Positions 8,014-16,129 are shown, counted from the stretch's first letter. The stretch is 64,000 bases of DNA from JACVRW01 sp034664005 (GCA_034664005.1 JAXDIL010000169.1:3092-67091); one strand, 5' to 3'. Translations and numbers: made by a program. The notes: a model not told the origin generated them from the sequence alone.

Positions 8014-8202
8014 ATGAGCATCATCGACAAGATCACGGGACGTACGAAGAAGGCCGCCGGCGACATCACCGGCGACGGCTCCCTCCGCGCCGAGGGGAGG
8101 CGCGAGGAGCGCAAGGGCGAGGAGAAGGAGAAGCTGGCCGACGCGCAGGACCGGGTCGAGGAGAAGGCCCAGGATGTGGCCGACCTCGAGCGCCGCACCT
8201 AG
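8014..8202 (+). CDS. CsbD family stress-response protein
   Basis: A 62-residue, highly charged protein with the CsbD pattern: MSIIDKITGRTKKAAGDITG at the start, then a Lys/Glu/Arg-rich helix (EERKGEEKEKLADAQDRVEE). CsbD-like proteins are abundant general-stress proteins of unknown mechanism. The ATG at 8014 begins exactly at the family start, just behind a sigma-B/F-like promoter, and a strong hairpin follows the stop codon, so this is probably a monocistronic stress gene. Confidence 0.85.
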   Translation: MSIIDKITGRTKKAAGDITGDGSLRAEGRREERKGEEKEKLADAQDRVEEKAQDVADLERRT

Positions 8203-8234
8203 CCGCGCGGGCCAAGGATCAAGAACTGACGTCT

Positions 8235-8261
8235 GGACGGGCGCCTCCTGGGCGCCCGTCC
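8235..8261 (+). terminator. Hairpin terminator after csbD
   Basis: A perfect 11-base-pair GC stem (GGACGGGCGCC pairing with GGCGCCCGTCC) with a five-base loop TCCTG lies 33 bases after the csbD stop and before the next start. It is not followed by a T tract, which is usual for terminators in very GC-rich actinobacteria. Confidence 0.6.
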
Positions 8262-8293
8262 GTCGTTCGACCGGCGTACCGTAGGACGGCGCG

Positions 8294-9430
8294 ATGAACG
8301 AAAACCCGAGCATCTCGCCGGCGCAGATCGCGTACCGGACGGTGCTGCTGGCCGCTGGCCTGCTCCTGTTCGGTCTCCTGTTCCAGCAGCTCGTGACGCT
8401 GCTGCTGGCGATCCTGATGACGGTGATCGTCGCGATCCCGCTCGACGCGGCCGCCAAGCGGCTCGAGCGCTACCGCATCCCGCGCCCGGCCGGCGCGCTC
8501 CTGACGCTGCTGGCCGGCATCGGGATGGTCGTCCTCATCATCTATCTGCTGATCCCGCCGTTCGTGGATCAGACGAACCAGTTCGTGGACGACGTCCCGG
8601 CGATCGTCAAGGACCTCGAGCACGTGTACGCGGACGTGACCGGCCAGAGTGCGGGCGAGGTCGGCGACAAGGTCCAGAACTTCCTTCAGCGCTACACCGA
8701 GAACCCGAACCGGCTGATCGGGCCGCTCACGTCGATCGGCCTGAACATCGCCGGGATCCTCGGCGCGCTCGTTCTGATCCTGATCACCGCGTACTACATG
8801 GCGATCAGACCCGACCCTCTTGTGAACGGGCTCGTTCGGCTCGCGCCGCCACCGCGGCGCGAGCACCTGCGCTACGTGCTCGGGCGGATCCGCCAGTCGT
8901 GGATCGGCTGGATGGAGGGCGTCGCGATCGACATGCTCATCACGGGCGTGATGCTCTACATCGCGCTCACGCTCGTGGGGCTCGACTTCGCGATCTTCTT
9001 CGCGGTGCTCTCAGCCCTGCTCGTGGTGGTGCCGTACTTCGGCGCGATCGCGGGCGCCATCCCGCCGACGCTGTTCGCCCTGACCGACTCGCCCGGCAAG
9101 GCCATCCTCGTGCTCGGCGCCTACATCCTGGTGCAGCAGCTCGAGAGCAACGTGACGATCCCGATCATCATGGCCCAGCGTGTGCGGCTACACCCGGCCG
9201 TGATCGCGATCGGCGTGGTGGTGGTGGGCCAGCTGTTCGGGTTCGTCGGCCTGTTCGTGGCCGTGCCGATCCTGTCACTGATCATCATCGCCGTGGAGGA
9301 GTTCTGGGTGAAGCCGGTGGAGGGGGGCCACGCGGAGGTCCGAAGATCGGAGCTCGCCCTGCCCGACGCGGTCGAGCAGGAGGTCACGCCGGACCTGAAC
9401 GAGGCGAAGCCGCTTCGGCCGGCGTCCTGA
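8294..9430 (+). CDS. AI-2E transporter family membrane protein
   Basis: A 378-residue polytopic protein of the AI-2E exporter (PerM/YdiK/TqsA-like) family. Hydrophobic segments occupy about residues 17-55 and 65-90, followed by a soluble region (residues 95-150), then PxxREHLRYVLGRIRQSWIGWMEG and the conserved block with VVPYFGAIAGAIPP and QQLESNVTIPIIMAQRVRLHP. Members are eight-helix membrane proteins; some export autoinducer-2 and others act in ion or pH homeostasis, so the substrate is open. It has its own start after the csbD terminator and converges on a small minus-strand ORF. Confidence 0.87.
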   Translation: MNENPSISPAQIAYRTVLLAAGLLLFGLLFQQLVTLLLAILMTVIVAIPLDAAAKRLERYRIPRPAGALLTLLAGIGMVVLIIYLLIPPFVDQTNQFVDDVPAIVKDLEHVYADVTGQSAGEVGDKVQNFLQRYTENPNRLIGPLTSIGLNIAGILGALVLILITAYYMAIRPDPLVNGLVRLAPPPRREHLRYVLGRIRQSWIGWMEGVAIDMLITGVMLYIALTLVGLDFAIFFAVLSALLVVVPYFGAIAGAIPPTLFALTDSPGKAILVLGAYILVQQLESNVTIPIIMAQRVRLHPAVIAIGVVVVGQLFGFVGLFVAVPILSLIIIAVEEFWVKPVEGGHAEVRRSELALPDAVEQEVTPDLNEAKPLRPAS

Positions 9431-9431
9431 C

Positions 9432-9524
9432 TCAGAGCAGCTTCGTCAGCGCGATCACCGCGCCGATCAGCACGAAGATCACGATCAGGACCTGGAGCAC
9501 GATCCAGAAGCGGGGCAGCTGCAC
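9432..9524 (-). CDS. Tiny single-pass membrane protein (30 aa)
   Basis: A GTG-initiated 30-codon frame beginning MQLPRFWIVLQ and ending LTKLL, with one uninterrupted hydrophobic helix (about residues 7-27). Every sense codon ends in G or C, matching the coding bias of this genome, and the frame fills the space between the response regulator stop (9536) and the AI-2E gene end. It starts 11 bases after the response regulator stop on the same strand, so it would be the last gene of that transcript. No clear ribosome binding site is visible. The function is unknown; the family was not recognised. Confidence 0.5.
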   Translation of the reverse strand: MQLPRFWIVLQVLIVIFVLIGAVIALTKLL

Positions 9525-9535
9525 GGCGGCCGGCG

Positions 9536-10162
9536 CTACTCGATGATCGCCTGGCGCAGTGCGATTGCCACGGCGTGCACGCGCGTGTCGGCCTCGAGCT
9601 TGAGGATCGCGCGCTTCGTGTCCGACTTGACCGTCTCGGTGCTCAGCCCGATCCGGCGCGCCACCTCCTCGGTGTGGAGGCCCTCGGCGAGCAGCTGCAG
9701 GATCTCGCGCTCGCGCTCGGACAGCGGGGCGTCCGGTCCCACGGCCGACATGAGCAGCGTCGGCGACAGCGACGGGTCCACGAACGGCTTCCCCCCGGTC
9801 ACCGTCCTGATCGCGCGCAGCAGGTCCTCGGGCGGCGAGCCCTTCATCACGTAGCCGCGCGCGCCGGCCGCAATGGCGTCCGACAGCAGGCGCTTGTCGC
9901 CGTACGCCGAGAACATCACGGTCTTGACCTCGGGCGCGGCCTCGGCGATCCGCTTCACGGCCGAGATGCCGTCGATGCCCGGTAGCCGCACGTCCATGAT
10001 CACGACCTCCGGGCGGAGGCGCTTCACCGCGTCGATCACGTCCTCACCGTTCTCGACCGATCCCACGAGCTCAAGGTCGGGGGCCAGCCCGAACATGAGG
10101 CCGAGTCCTTGACGCACCGTCGGATGGTCGTCGACGGCGAGACAACGAGTGGCCTGAGACAT
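9536..10162 (-). CDS. NarL/FixJ-family response regulator
   Basis: A 208-residue response regulator. The receiver domain (residues 5-122) has the acidic pair in LAVDDHP, phosphorylatable D57 in VVIMDVRLPG and the conserved lysine in GYVMKGS. The LuxR-type helix-turn-helix (about 145-205) reads LSEREREILQLLAEGLHTEEVARRIG. One change is visible: the usual VKxHxxxIxxKL recognition helix is VKSDTKRAILKLEAD. No histidine kinase is adjacent, so it is an orphan. The start is taken at ATG 10162, directly before the receiver; upstream sequence in frame is not family-like. The universal stress protein gene diverges from it across a short palindrome. Confidence 0.9.
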   Translation of the reverse strand: MSQATRCLAVDDHPTVRQGLGLMFGLAPDLELVGSVENGEDVIDAVKRLRPEVVIMDVRLPGIDGISAVKRIAEAAPEVKTVMFSAYGDKRLLSDAIAAGARGYVMKGSPPEDLLRAIRTVTGGKPFVDPSLSPTLLMSAVGPDAPLSEREREILQLLAEGLHTEEVARRIGLSTETVKSDTKRAILKLEADTRVHAVAIALRQAIIE

Positions 10163-10174
10163 CGTGTCCACCCT

Positions 10175-10184
10175 AGTACGTACT
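10175..10184. promoter_or_regulatory. Palindrome in the response regulator / usp divergent promoter
   Basis: AGTACGTACT is a perfect 10-base palindrome in the 43-base gap between the response regulator start (10162) and the universal stress protein start (10206). Its position suits an operator serving both genes, but a 10-base palindrome can occur by chance. Confidence 0.3.
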
Positions 10185-10205
10185 CCGCGAAAGAGCCATC
10201 GTCCT

Positions 10206-10661
10206 ATGATGCGGCCCGTGTTCTCCTCAATGGTGGTCGGCACCGATGGCTCGGAGACCGCGGGCGAGGCCGTCCGCCAGGCGGGTGAGCTAGCGCAGCA
10301 GGTGGGCGCGAAGGTGCATCTGGTGAGCGCGTACGAGCCCGTGCCCGAGGGACGTCTCCGCGAGGAGCGTCAGCAGGTGCCCGACGACCTTCAGTGGATG
10401 GTCAACCCGCGCGAGGACGTGGCCGAGACGCTCGAGAAGGCCGCGGAGCACCTCCGCGAGGCCGGCGTGAACGTAGAGACGCACGCGCGCGAGGGCGACC
10501 CCGCCGACGCGATCCTCGACGTGGCCGAGGAGGAGCGCGCCGACCTGATCGTCGTCGGCAACAAGGGCATGACCGGCGCCAAGCGCTTCCTGCTCGGCAG
10601 CGTGCCGAACAAGGTCTCGCATCACGCTCCCTGCAGCGTGATGATCATCCGCACGACCTAG
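10206..10661 (+). CDS. Universal stress protein (UspA family)
   Basis: A 151-residue single-domain universal stress protein. It opens with SSMVVGTDGSETAGEAVRQA and closes with VVGNKGMTGAKRFLLGSVPN then a PCSVMII strand; GNKGMTGAKRFLLGS is the G-2x-G-9x-G(S/T) ATP-binding loop, so it is of the nucleotide-binding kind. Starts are possible at ATG 10206, ATG 10209 or GTG 10218; the conserved fold begins at the last. Divergent from an orphan response regulator that may control it. The last four bases overlap the convergent subtilase gene. Confidence 0.9.
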   Translation: MMRPVFSSMVVGTDGSETAGEAVRQAGELAQQVGAKVHLVSAYEPVPEGRLREERQQVPDDLQWMVNPREDVAETLEKAAEHLREAGVNVETHAREGDPADAILDVAEEERADLIVVGNKGMTGAKRFLLGSVPNKVSHHAPCSVMIIRTT

Positions 10662-11959
10662 CGCAGCGCCTGCGCGGCGTCCACGAGGCCGGCACCGTAA
10701 CGGTCCGGCCTGTCCGTCTTTCGCGCGGTCGCCTCGAGGTGGTCCTCGACCTGGCGCGGCGTCGGGTTCGGCCCCAGTCGCTTGCTCGCGATCACAAGCG
10801 CAGCGACCGCCGAGACGTGCGGCGCGGCCATCGAGGTCCCCTCGTAGTCACGCGGGAGTCCGAAGCGGCGCACGCTGTGCGAGAACGTCTGCTGCAGGAT
10901 CACCCGGCCGATCTGGTCGGGATTGCAGTGCGCGCTGTCCCAGGCGCTGTCGGAGTTCGGAGCGTCCGCGCCGCCGCCCGGCGCGACGATGTCGAGGTCG
11001 TTGCCCGAGTTCGAGTAGTCCGCTTGGCACCCGGTGGCGGTGGTGGCGCCGACGGCGAGGACCGAGTGGAAGCGCGCCGGGTAGGCCACCGCGGTCTCGG
11101 GCCCGTTGCCCCCGGCCGCCACGACGAGCGACCCGCGCCTCGTCGCGTAGCGGATCGCGCTCACGACGTCGGGGATCTCGGCCGCGCGCACCTCGGGAGG
11201 GAACTCGAGCGAGAGGTTGATCACGTCGGCCCGGTAGCGGCCGGCGTAGCGGATGGCGCGGGCGATGTCCGCCGAGTCGCCGCCGCCGCGGCGGTCCAGC
11301 ACGCGCAGCGGCATGATCTTCGCGTTGTACGCGATCCCCGCGGTGCCGACGCCGTTGTTCGTCGTCTGGGCGATCGTGCCGGCCACGTGCGTCCCGTGTC
11401 CGTAGGCGTCGTTCGGGTGGCCGTCGTGCTGGAGGAAGTCCCAGGGGCGGACGAAGGTCGAGCGGCGCAGGTCGGGCGCGCGAAGGTAGCGTCCGTAGCG
11501 CTCGTAGGCCACACCGCTGTCGATGACGGCCACGACGGCGCCGCGCCCGCCGGGCGCCCCCAGGCCCGCTGCCAGCGTCCAGGCCTCCTCGAGGTTGATG
11601 CCGTAGCTCCCGAAGAAGTTCCACTGGAGCCTGGAAGAGGGGTCGCTGGTGGGGCCGGCGGCCGCGTGCGCGCGCCAGTTCGGCACCGCGTACGCCACGT
11701 TGGGGTCCTGCCGCAGCTCGGCGAGCGTCTCGCGCACGGACTCGCCGTCCTCGATCTGGAGCTCCTGGGAGCCGCCCGGCAGCCCAGCGATGGGCTTCGC
11801 CCCGGCTTCGGCCGCAACGTCCGCCGCGACGCCACCGCCCGTGCCGGGCTCGTAGCGCACGATCACCTGGTCGGGCACGTAGTCTCCCGCCCGCGCGCCC
11901 GCGGGGAGAAAGAGCAGCGCCCCGAGCGCCGCGGTCATGAGGAGAAGGCGTTTTGGCAT
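10658..11959 (-). CDS. Secreted subtilisin-like serine protease (S8)
   Basis: A 433-residue preproprotease. A signal peptide (MPKRLLLMTAALGALLFLPAG) is followed by an inhibitor-I9-like propeptide (about residues 27-100, with VIVRYEPG and NVAYAVPNW) and an S8 catalytic domain. The triad is visible as D147 in VAVIDSGV, H188 in GHGTHVAGT and S376 in GTSMAAPH, with the oxyanion asparagine in AAGGNG. It has no C-terminal anchor, so it is likely released. Role is probably nutrient scavenging or processing of secreted proteins. It diverges from tadA. Confidence 0.93.
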   Translation of the reverse strand: MPKRLLLMTAALGALLFLPAGARAGDYVPDQVIVRYEPGTGGGVAADVAAEAGAKPIAGLPGGSQELQIEDGESVRETLAELRQDPNVAYAVPNWRAHAAAGPTSDPSSRLQWNFFGSYGINLEEAWTLAAGLGAPGGRGAVVAVIDSGVAYERYGRYLRAPDLRRSTFVRPWDFLQHDGHPNDAYGHGTHVAGTIAQTTNNGVGTAGIAYNAKIMPLRVLDRRGGGDSADIARAIRYAGRYRADVINLSLEFPPEVRAAEIPDVVSAIRYATRRGSLVVAAGGNGPETAVAYPARFHSVLAVGATTATGCQADYSNSGNDLDIVAPGGGADAPNSDSAWDSAHCNPDQIGRVILQQTFSHSVRRFGLPRDYEGTSMAAPHVSAVAALVIASKRLGPNPTPRQVEDHLEATARKTDRPDRYGAGLVDAAQALR

Positions 11960-12024
11960 TGGGCTACGGTGAGTCCGGAGTGTACGAACGCATGAACAAA
12001 CTGCCCACGCGGAAGTTGTGACGC

Positions 12025-12495
12025 GTGAGCGTCACGCGCGGCTTCTTCCCACGAGACGACTACTTCATGCGTCTGGCTCTCCGCGAAGCGGAACGTGCGC
12101 TCGAGCATGACGACGTGCCGATCGGCGCCGTGATCGTCCACGAGGGCGAGGTGATCGCGGCTGCGCGCAACGAGCGCGAGCTGCGCGGCGACCCCACGGC
12201 CCACGCCGAGGTGCTCGCGCTGCGCGAGGCGTCGGCCCATCTTGGACGCTGGCGGCTGCTCGATACGGCGCTCTACGTGACGCTCGAACCCTGTGCCATG
12301 TGCGCCGGCGCGATCGTGCTGGCGCGCGTGCCGAGGGTCGTCTACGCGGCCGAGGATCCCAAGGCCGGAGCGGCCGGGAGCGTCCTCGACGTGCTGGGCG
12401 AGCCGCGGCTGAACCACCGTCCCAGCGTCGACCGCGGCCTCATGGCCGAAGAGGCGGCTGGACTCTTGCGGGCATTCTTCGCTTCAAGGCGATAG
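12025..12495 (+). CDS. tadA: tRNA-specific adenosine deaminase TadA
   Basis: A 156-residue cytidine/adenosine deaminase-fold enzyme that converts A34 to inosine in tRNA-Arg(ACG). The zinc site is complete: H60 and catalytic E62 in PTAHAEV, and C90 and C93 in EPCAMCAGA. The N-terminal RDDYFMRLALREAERA and the C-terminal LLRAFFASRR match TadA rather than a guanine or cytosine deaminase. GTG at 12025 is chosen as the start. It ends 31 bases before the PAS-GGDEF-EAL gene. Confidence 0.92.
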   Translation: MSVTRGFFPRDDYFMRLALREAERALEHDDVPIGAVIVHEGEVIAAARNERELRGDPTAHAEVLALREASAHLGRWRLLDTALYVTLEPCAMCAGAIVLARVPRVVYAAEDPKAGAAGSVLDVLGEPRLNHRPSVDRGLMAEEAAGLLRAFFASRR

Positions 12496-12526
12496 CTAAG
12501 CGCTACTGCTGCCGATAAGGATCTCG

Positions 12527-14251
12527 ATGCCGGTGGATCCGAAAATGATCCTGCAAGGAATCGAGTCCAAATACGGACCCCTGGCCGAGGGGGTTCCGTC
12601 GGTTGCGTACGTCTACGAGCCGGGGATCCAGGGCCAGTGCCTCTACATCAGCCCGTCCATCGAGCGGGTGCTCGGCTACTCGCAGGACGAGTGGCTGGAC
12701 GACGGCGGCCTCTGGGACCGGCTGCTCCATCATGAGGATGCGGACCGCGTCCTGGCCGCCGAGGCCGAATGCGCGCGCTCGGGCGAGGCCCTGGTCCAGG
12801 AGTACCGGATCAGCCGCGCCGACGGGCGCGTGATCTGGATCCGCGACGAGATGACCGTCGTGCGCGGCGACGACGGCACGGCGCCGCCTCTGTTCTACGG
12901 AGTCTTCCTCGACGTGACCGATCGCAAGCGTATGGAGGCCGAGCTCGAGCGGCTCGCGCTGTACGACCTGCTCACGGGCCTGCCTAACCGCGCGCTCTTC
13001 ACCGACCGTCTCGGCCACGCGATCGAGCGGCGCGGCACGACCACCGCCACGGCCGTCTATTTCATCGACGTGGACCGCTTCAAGCGGATCAACGACAGCC
13101 TCGGCCACGCCGCCGGCGACGAGGTGCTCCGCGAGGTGGCCGCGCGCATCCAGCGAACGCTCCGGCCGGACGACACCGTCGCCCGCTTCGGCGGAGACGA
13201 GTTCACGATCCTGTGCGAGTCGGTGGGCGGGGTGCTCGAGGCCGTCGGCGTGGCGGACCGACTTCAGCGCGAGATCGCGCTGCCGCTGCGCGCGGGCGGC
13301 GCCGAGCTGCGGCTGAGCGCTTCGATCGGCATCGCCCTCGCCGAAGCCGGCGAGGAGGTGGACCGCACGCGGCTCGTCGAGGACTCCGACGCCGCGATGT
13401 ACCGCGCGAAGGAGCGCGGCGGCGCGCGCACGGAGCTGTTCGACGCCGCGATGCGCGAGCGCGCACTCCACGCCATCTCCGTCGAGCAGGAGCTCCAGCA
13501 CGCGCTCGAGCGCGGCGAACTGCGTCTCTACTACCAGCCGCTCGTGAACCTCGAGACGGGTGAGATGGCCGGTGCCGAGGCGCTGATCCGGTGGGAGCAT
13601 CCGACGCGCGGGCTGCTCTGCCCCGAGAGCTTCCTCCCGGTCGCGGAGGAGAGCGGCCTGATCGTGCAGGTGGGTGCGTGGGCCGTGGGCGAGGCCTGCA
13701 GGCGTCTGCGCGACTGGGATCGTCTCAACGGCGGGTCGGCGTCGTTCGGGCTAGCCGTGAACCTGAGCGCCCGCGAGCTGACTCATCCCGACGTGGTGCC
13801 GACCGTGCTCGGCGCACTGCGGCGCTCCGCGCTCGATCCGCAGCGGCTCACGATCGAAGTGACGGAGAGCACCGCAATGGCCGACCGCGACTCCGGCTTC
13901 CGCGCGCTGCGCGAGATGAGCGCCGCCGGCGTGCGCATCGCGATCGACGACTTCGGCACCGGCTACTCCTCACTCGACCACCTACGCGAGATGCCCGCGG
14001 ACATCCTGAAGATCGACCGCTCGTTCGTGGCCGGCATGTCCATCGGCTCGCCGGACTCGGCGCTCGTGGCGGCGGCCGTTGCGATGGGCCGCGCGCTCGA
14101 CATGCAGGTCGTGGCCGAGGGCATCGAGACCGCTGAGCAGGTCGCCGACCTGCGCGAGTTCGGCTGCCCGCTCGGCCAGGGCTTCCTGTTCGCCCGCCCG
14201 CTCCCAGCGGAAGAGCTCGACCGCCTCCTCGAGGCGGACGCGCAGTTCTAG
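12527..14251 (+). CDS. PAS-GGDEF-EAL cyclic-di-GMP signalling protein
   Basis: A 574-residue soluble sensor. A PAS domain (about residues 22-130, ending FYGVFLDVTDRKRME) leads through a short helix to a GGDEF domain (about 140-300) with an intact RFGGDEF active site, then an EAL domain (about 320-565) with AEALIRW, EVTES, DDFGTGYSS and VAEGIET, all metal- and substrate-binding residues of active phosphodiesterases. Both activities may be present, with the PAS choosing between them. No membrane segment. ATG 12527 is preceded by AAGGAT as a ribosome binding site. tRNA-Ser follows downstream. Confidence 0.93.
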   Translation: MPVDPKMILQGIESKYGPLAEGVPSVAYVYEPGIQGQCLYISPSIERVLGYSQDEWLDDGGLWDRLLHHEDADRVLAAEAECARSGEALVQEYRISRADGRVIWIRDEMTVVRGDDGTAPPLFYGVFLDVTDRKRMEAELERLALYDLLTGLPNRALFTDRLGHAIERRGTTTATAVYFIDVDRFKRINDSLGHAAGDEVLREVAARIQRTLRPDDTVARFGGDEFTILCESVGGVLEAVGVADRLQREIALPLRAGGAELRLSASIGIALAEAGEEVDRTRLVEDSDAAMYRAKERGGARTELFDAAMRERALHAISVEQELQHALERGELRLYYQPLVNLETGEMAGAEALIRWEHPTRGLLCPESFLPVAEESGLIVQVGAWAVGEACRRLRDWDRLNGGSASFGLAVNLSARELTHPDVVPTVLGALRRSALDPQRLTIEVTESTAMADRDSGFRALREMSAAGVRIAIDDFGTGYSSLDHLREMPADILKIDRSFVAGMSIGSPDSALVAAAVAMGRALDMQVVAEGIETAEQVADLREFGCPLGQGFLFARPLPAEELDRLLEADAQF

Positions 14252-14273
14252 CGTCCCTATCATCACGGACCCC

Positions 14274-14362
14274 GGAGGGGTGCCGGAGCGGTTGAACGGG
14301 GCGGTCTCGAAAACCGTTGACGGCGGTAACGTCGTCCGAGGGTTCGAATCCCTCCCCCTCCG
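14274..14362 (+). tRNA. tRNA-Ser (anticodon CGA)
   Basis: An 89-base class II tRNA. The acceptor GGAGGGG (14274-14280) pairs with CCCCTCC (14355-14361), discriminator G14362. The anticodon loop CTCGAAA gives anticodon CGA, reading UCG. A long variable arm (GACG...CGTC stem) is typical of serine tRNAs and the T loop is TTCGAAT. CCA is not encoded. Its 3' end is repeated at 35808-35829, so it may have been an integration target. Confidence 0.95.
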
Positions 14363-14363
14363 C
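14342..14363 (+). repeat. Left copy of a tRNA 3'-end direct repeat (candidate attL)
   Basis: These 22 bases, from the T-stem to just past the discriminator of tRNA-Ser(CGA), recur at 35808-35829 in the same orientation with a single mismatch (C here, T there, at the tenth base). Shared blocks are GTTCGAATC and CTCCCCCTCCGC. Confidence 0.5.
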
Positions 14364-14411
14364 TAGACCCGGCGAGGAGGCGAGGAGCGCCGCAGCGCAG
14401 CGTGTGTTCCA

Positions 14412-15158
14412 CTACCTAGCTGTCCAGCCGAGGTCCATTGGCAACGGCGCGCCGGTGAATGCCGCCCCGGAGGGGCCCAGCAGGAAGGCGACGACGTTCG
14501 CGACCTCCAACGGCTCGATGAGGCGCTTGATCGCGTGGGGCGCGAGGATTACGTCCTCCAGCACCCGGTCTTCGGTCATGGCGTGCTGTCGGGCCTGCCC
14601 GGCGATCTGCGCGTCCACGAGCGGGGTTCGGACGAAGCCAGGGCAGACGGCGGTGGCGGTCACGCCGTGCTCGGCGCCTTCAAGCGCGAGCGTCTTGATC
14701 AGGCCGAGCAGGCCGTGCTTAGCCGACACGTACGCCGACTTGTAGGGCGAGGCGACAAGACCGTGGACGGACGCGACGGCCACGATCCGGCCCGAGCTCG
14801 CGACGAGATACGGCCATGCATACCGCGCGAGCAGGAACGGGCTGGTGAGCATCAGGGCGAGCATCAGGTCCCATGCGTCCTCGGGGAACTCCTGAATGGG
14901 CGCGATCTCCTGCACCCCCGCGTTCGGGATGACCGCGTCCAGGCCGCCGAAGGTCTCGACCGCAGCGGCCACGGCGTCGCGGTTGCCCTCGTGGGTGCTG
15001 AGGTCCGCCACGAAGGGTGTCCCCGCGCTGTGGTGGCCGGGCGTCAAATCCACGGCAAGCACGTTCATCCCTGCGCTGACGAGTCGCTCGCAGATCGCGC
15101 TGCCGATCCCGCCGGCCGCACCGGTGACGAGCGCCGTGCCGTGAAGAGCGTCAGTCAT
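14412..15158 (-). CDS. Short-chain dehydrogenase, D-3-hydroxybutyrate dehydrogenase-like
   Basis: A 248-residue SDR with the NAD-binding TGAAGGIG loop near residue 12, NAGVQ, the active-site serine in AVASVHGLVASP, and the YVSAK (YxxxK) pair. The ASVHGLVASPYKSAYVSAKHG stretch (shown in two overlapping halves: ASVHGLVASPYKSAY and YVSAKHG) and the later CPGFVRTPLVDAQI closely follow 3-hydroxybutyrate dehydrogenases, which oxidise D-3-hydroxybutyrate to acetoacetate with NAD. In this catabolic island it may instead oxidise a pathway hydroxy acid. It diverges from the U32-like gene and importer operon, sharing their regulatory gap, which holds an operator. Confidence 0.82.
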   Translation of the reverse strand: MTDALHGTALVTGAAGGIGSAICERLVSAGMNVLAVDLTPGHHSAGTPFVADLSTHEGNRDAVAAAVETFGGLDAVIPNAGVQEIAPIQEFPEDAWDLMLALMLTSPFLLARYAWPYLVASSGRIVAVASVHGLVASPYKSAYVSAKHGLLGLIKTLALEGAEHGVTATAVCPGFVRTPLVDAQIAGQARQHAMTEDRVLEDVILAPHAIKRLIEPLEVANVVAFLLGPSGAAFTGAPLPMDLGWTAR

Positions 15159-15177
15159 CGGCTCTCCGACCGTCTTG

Positions 15178-15206
15178 TTGACATCTTAGGTCCAAGGATA
15201 TACGGT
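15178..15206 (+). promoter_or_regulatory. Sigma-70-type promoter for the U32-like gene / ABC importer operon
   Basis: TTGACA at 15178-15183, a 17-base spacer, then TACGGT at 15201-15206. This is a consensus -35 and a TAnnnT -10 at ideal spacing on the plus strand. The predicted start of transcription (about 15213) lies upstream of the inverted repeat at 15225-15241, which would place that operator in the early transcribed region. Confidence 0.5.
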
Positions 15207-15224
15207 GCCATATGCTAACCAAAA

Positions 15225-15241
15225 TGTTCGAGGAACGAACA
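15225..15241. promoter_or_regulatory. IclR-type operator copy 1 (TGTTCG-N5-CGAACA)
   Basis: TGTTCG AGGAA CGAACA is a perfect inverted repeat with six-base arms and a five-base spacer, 3 bases before the chosen start of the U32-like gene. The same repeat occurs at four more promoters of this island, so it is probably the binding site of one or both IclR-family regulators encoded here. Confidence 0.7.
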
Positions 15242-15244
15242 ACA

Positions 15245-16129
15245 ATGCGACTCGCGTCAGACCCACCGCCCGCAGTAGTCATCGAGATTCCGTCGGTCGA
15301 GCATCCCGTGCTGCTGCGCGTGCTGCTCGACGAAGCGGACTCCCGGAACGTGCCCATCCGACGCGTGTCGCAGGGCGGTGGCCTGCAGCTGCTGACGGAT
15401 GCCGAGGTCCGCGAGATGGTCGCCATCGCGAACGAGCGCGGGATCGAGCTGTACCTCTTCGTCTCGACCCGGAACTCCTTCGAGCCGATGGTCGATGCGG
15501 ACGGGCGCGACGAGGTGGTGGGCGAGTCCGCGTTCCAGGATGCGATCGGAGAGCTGAAGCGGTGCCGGGCGGTCGGCGTGCACGGCGTCCTCGTCGCCGA
15601 CGTGGGTCTCCTGCGCGTTGCCGGCCAGATGCGTGCAGCGGGCGAGCTGGGCGACCTGAAGATCAAGACGTCGGTCGCGATCGCGCCACGTAATGCGGCC
15701 GCGGCGGAGCTGTACGAGGAGCTCGGCGCAACGAGCATCAACCTCGCCGGCAGTGCGTCGGTCCAGGACGTGGCCGCGATGCGCGCACGGCTGGCTCCCG
15801 TGACCGGGATCGACCTCTACGTCGAAAGCCCCGACGGGCTGGGAGGTGGGCTCCGCTACCGGCATGCGGCGGACTTCGTCGAGGTTGCGGCTCCGGTGAG
15901 CCTCAAGATCGGGCTCCGCAAGATGCCCGATCTCTACCCGTACGGCGCACACCTCGAGCCGGCTGCCGAGCGATCGATGCGCGAGAAGGCGCGCCGTGCC
16001 GAGCTGCTGCTCGCGCGGCTGTCTGCCGAGCTCGGGAGCGCGAGGGTCGCGGAGCTGATGGGCACCGACGTCGGAACTCGCTCGGCGGCCGGGGGGCCGC
16101 TGGCGAACGATGCATCGGATGTCTCATAG
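15245..16129 (+). CDS. U32-peptidase-like TIM-barrel protein
   Basis: A 294-residue protein that resembles the U32 (collagenase-like) peptidase group as found beside ABC importers and RidA genes in other bacteria: alternating strands and helices, an early EIANERGIELYLFV-type segment, then VGVHGVLVADVGLL, SINLAGSASVQDVAAM and IDLYVESPDGLGG. No catalytic residues can be named with confidence and U32 chemistry is not settled; several members act in cofactor or tRNA modification rather than proteolysis. Upstream in-frame ATGs at 15212 and 15224 lie before or inside the operator, so ATG 15245 is preferred. It heads the importer operon (66 bases before the binding-protein gene). Confidence 0.5.
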   Translation: MRLASDPPPAVVIEIPSVEHPVLLRVLLDEADSRNVPIRRVSQGGGLQLLTDAEVREMVAIANERGIELYLFVSTRNSFEPMVDADGRDEVVGESAFQDAIGELKRCRAVGVHGVLVADVGLLRVAGQMRAAGELGDLKIKTSVAIAPRNAAAAELYEELGATSINLAGSASVQDVAAMRARLAPVTGIDLYVESPDGLGGGLRYRHAADFVEVAAPVSLKIGLRKMPDLYPYGAHLEPAAERSMREKARRAELLLARLSAELGSARVAELMGTDVGTRSAAGGPLANDASDVS

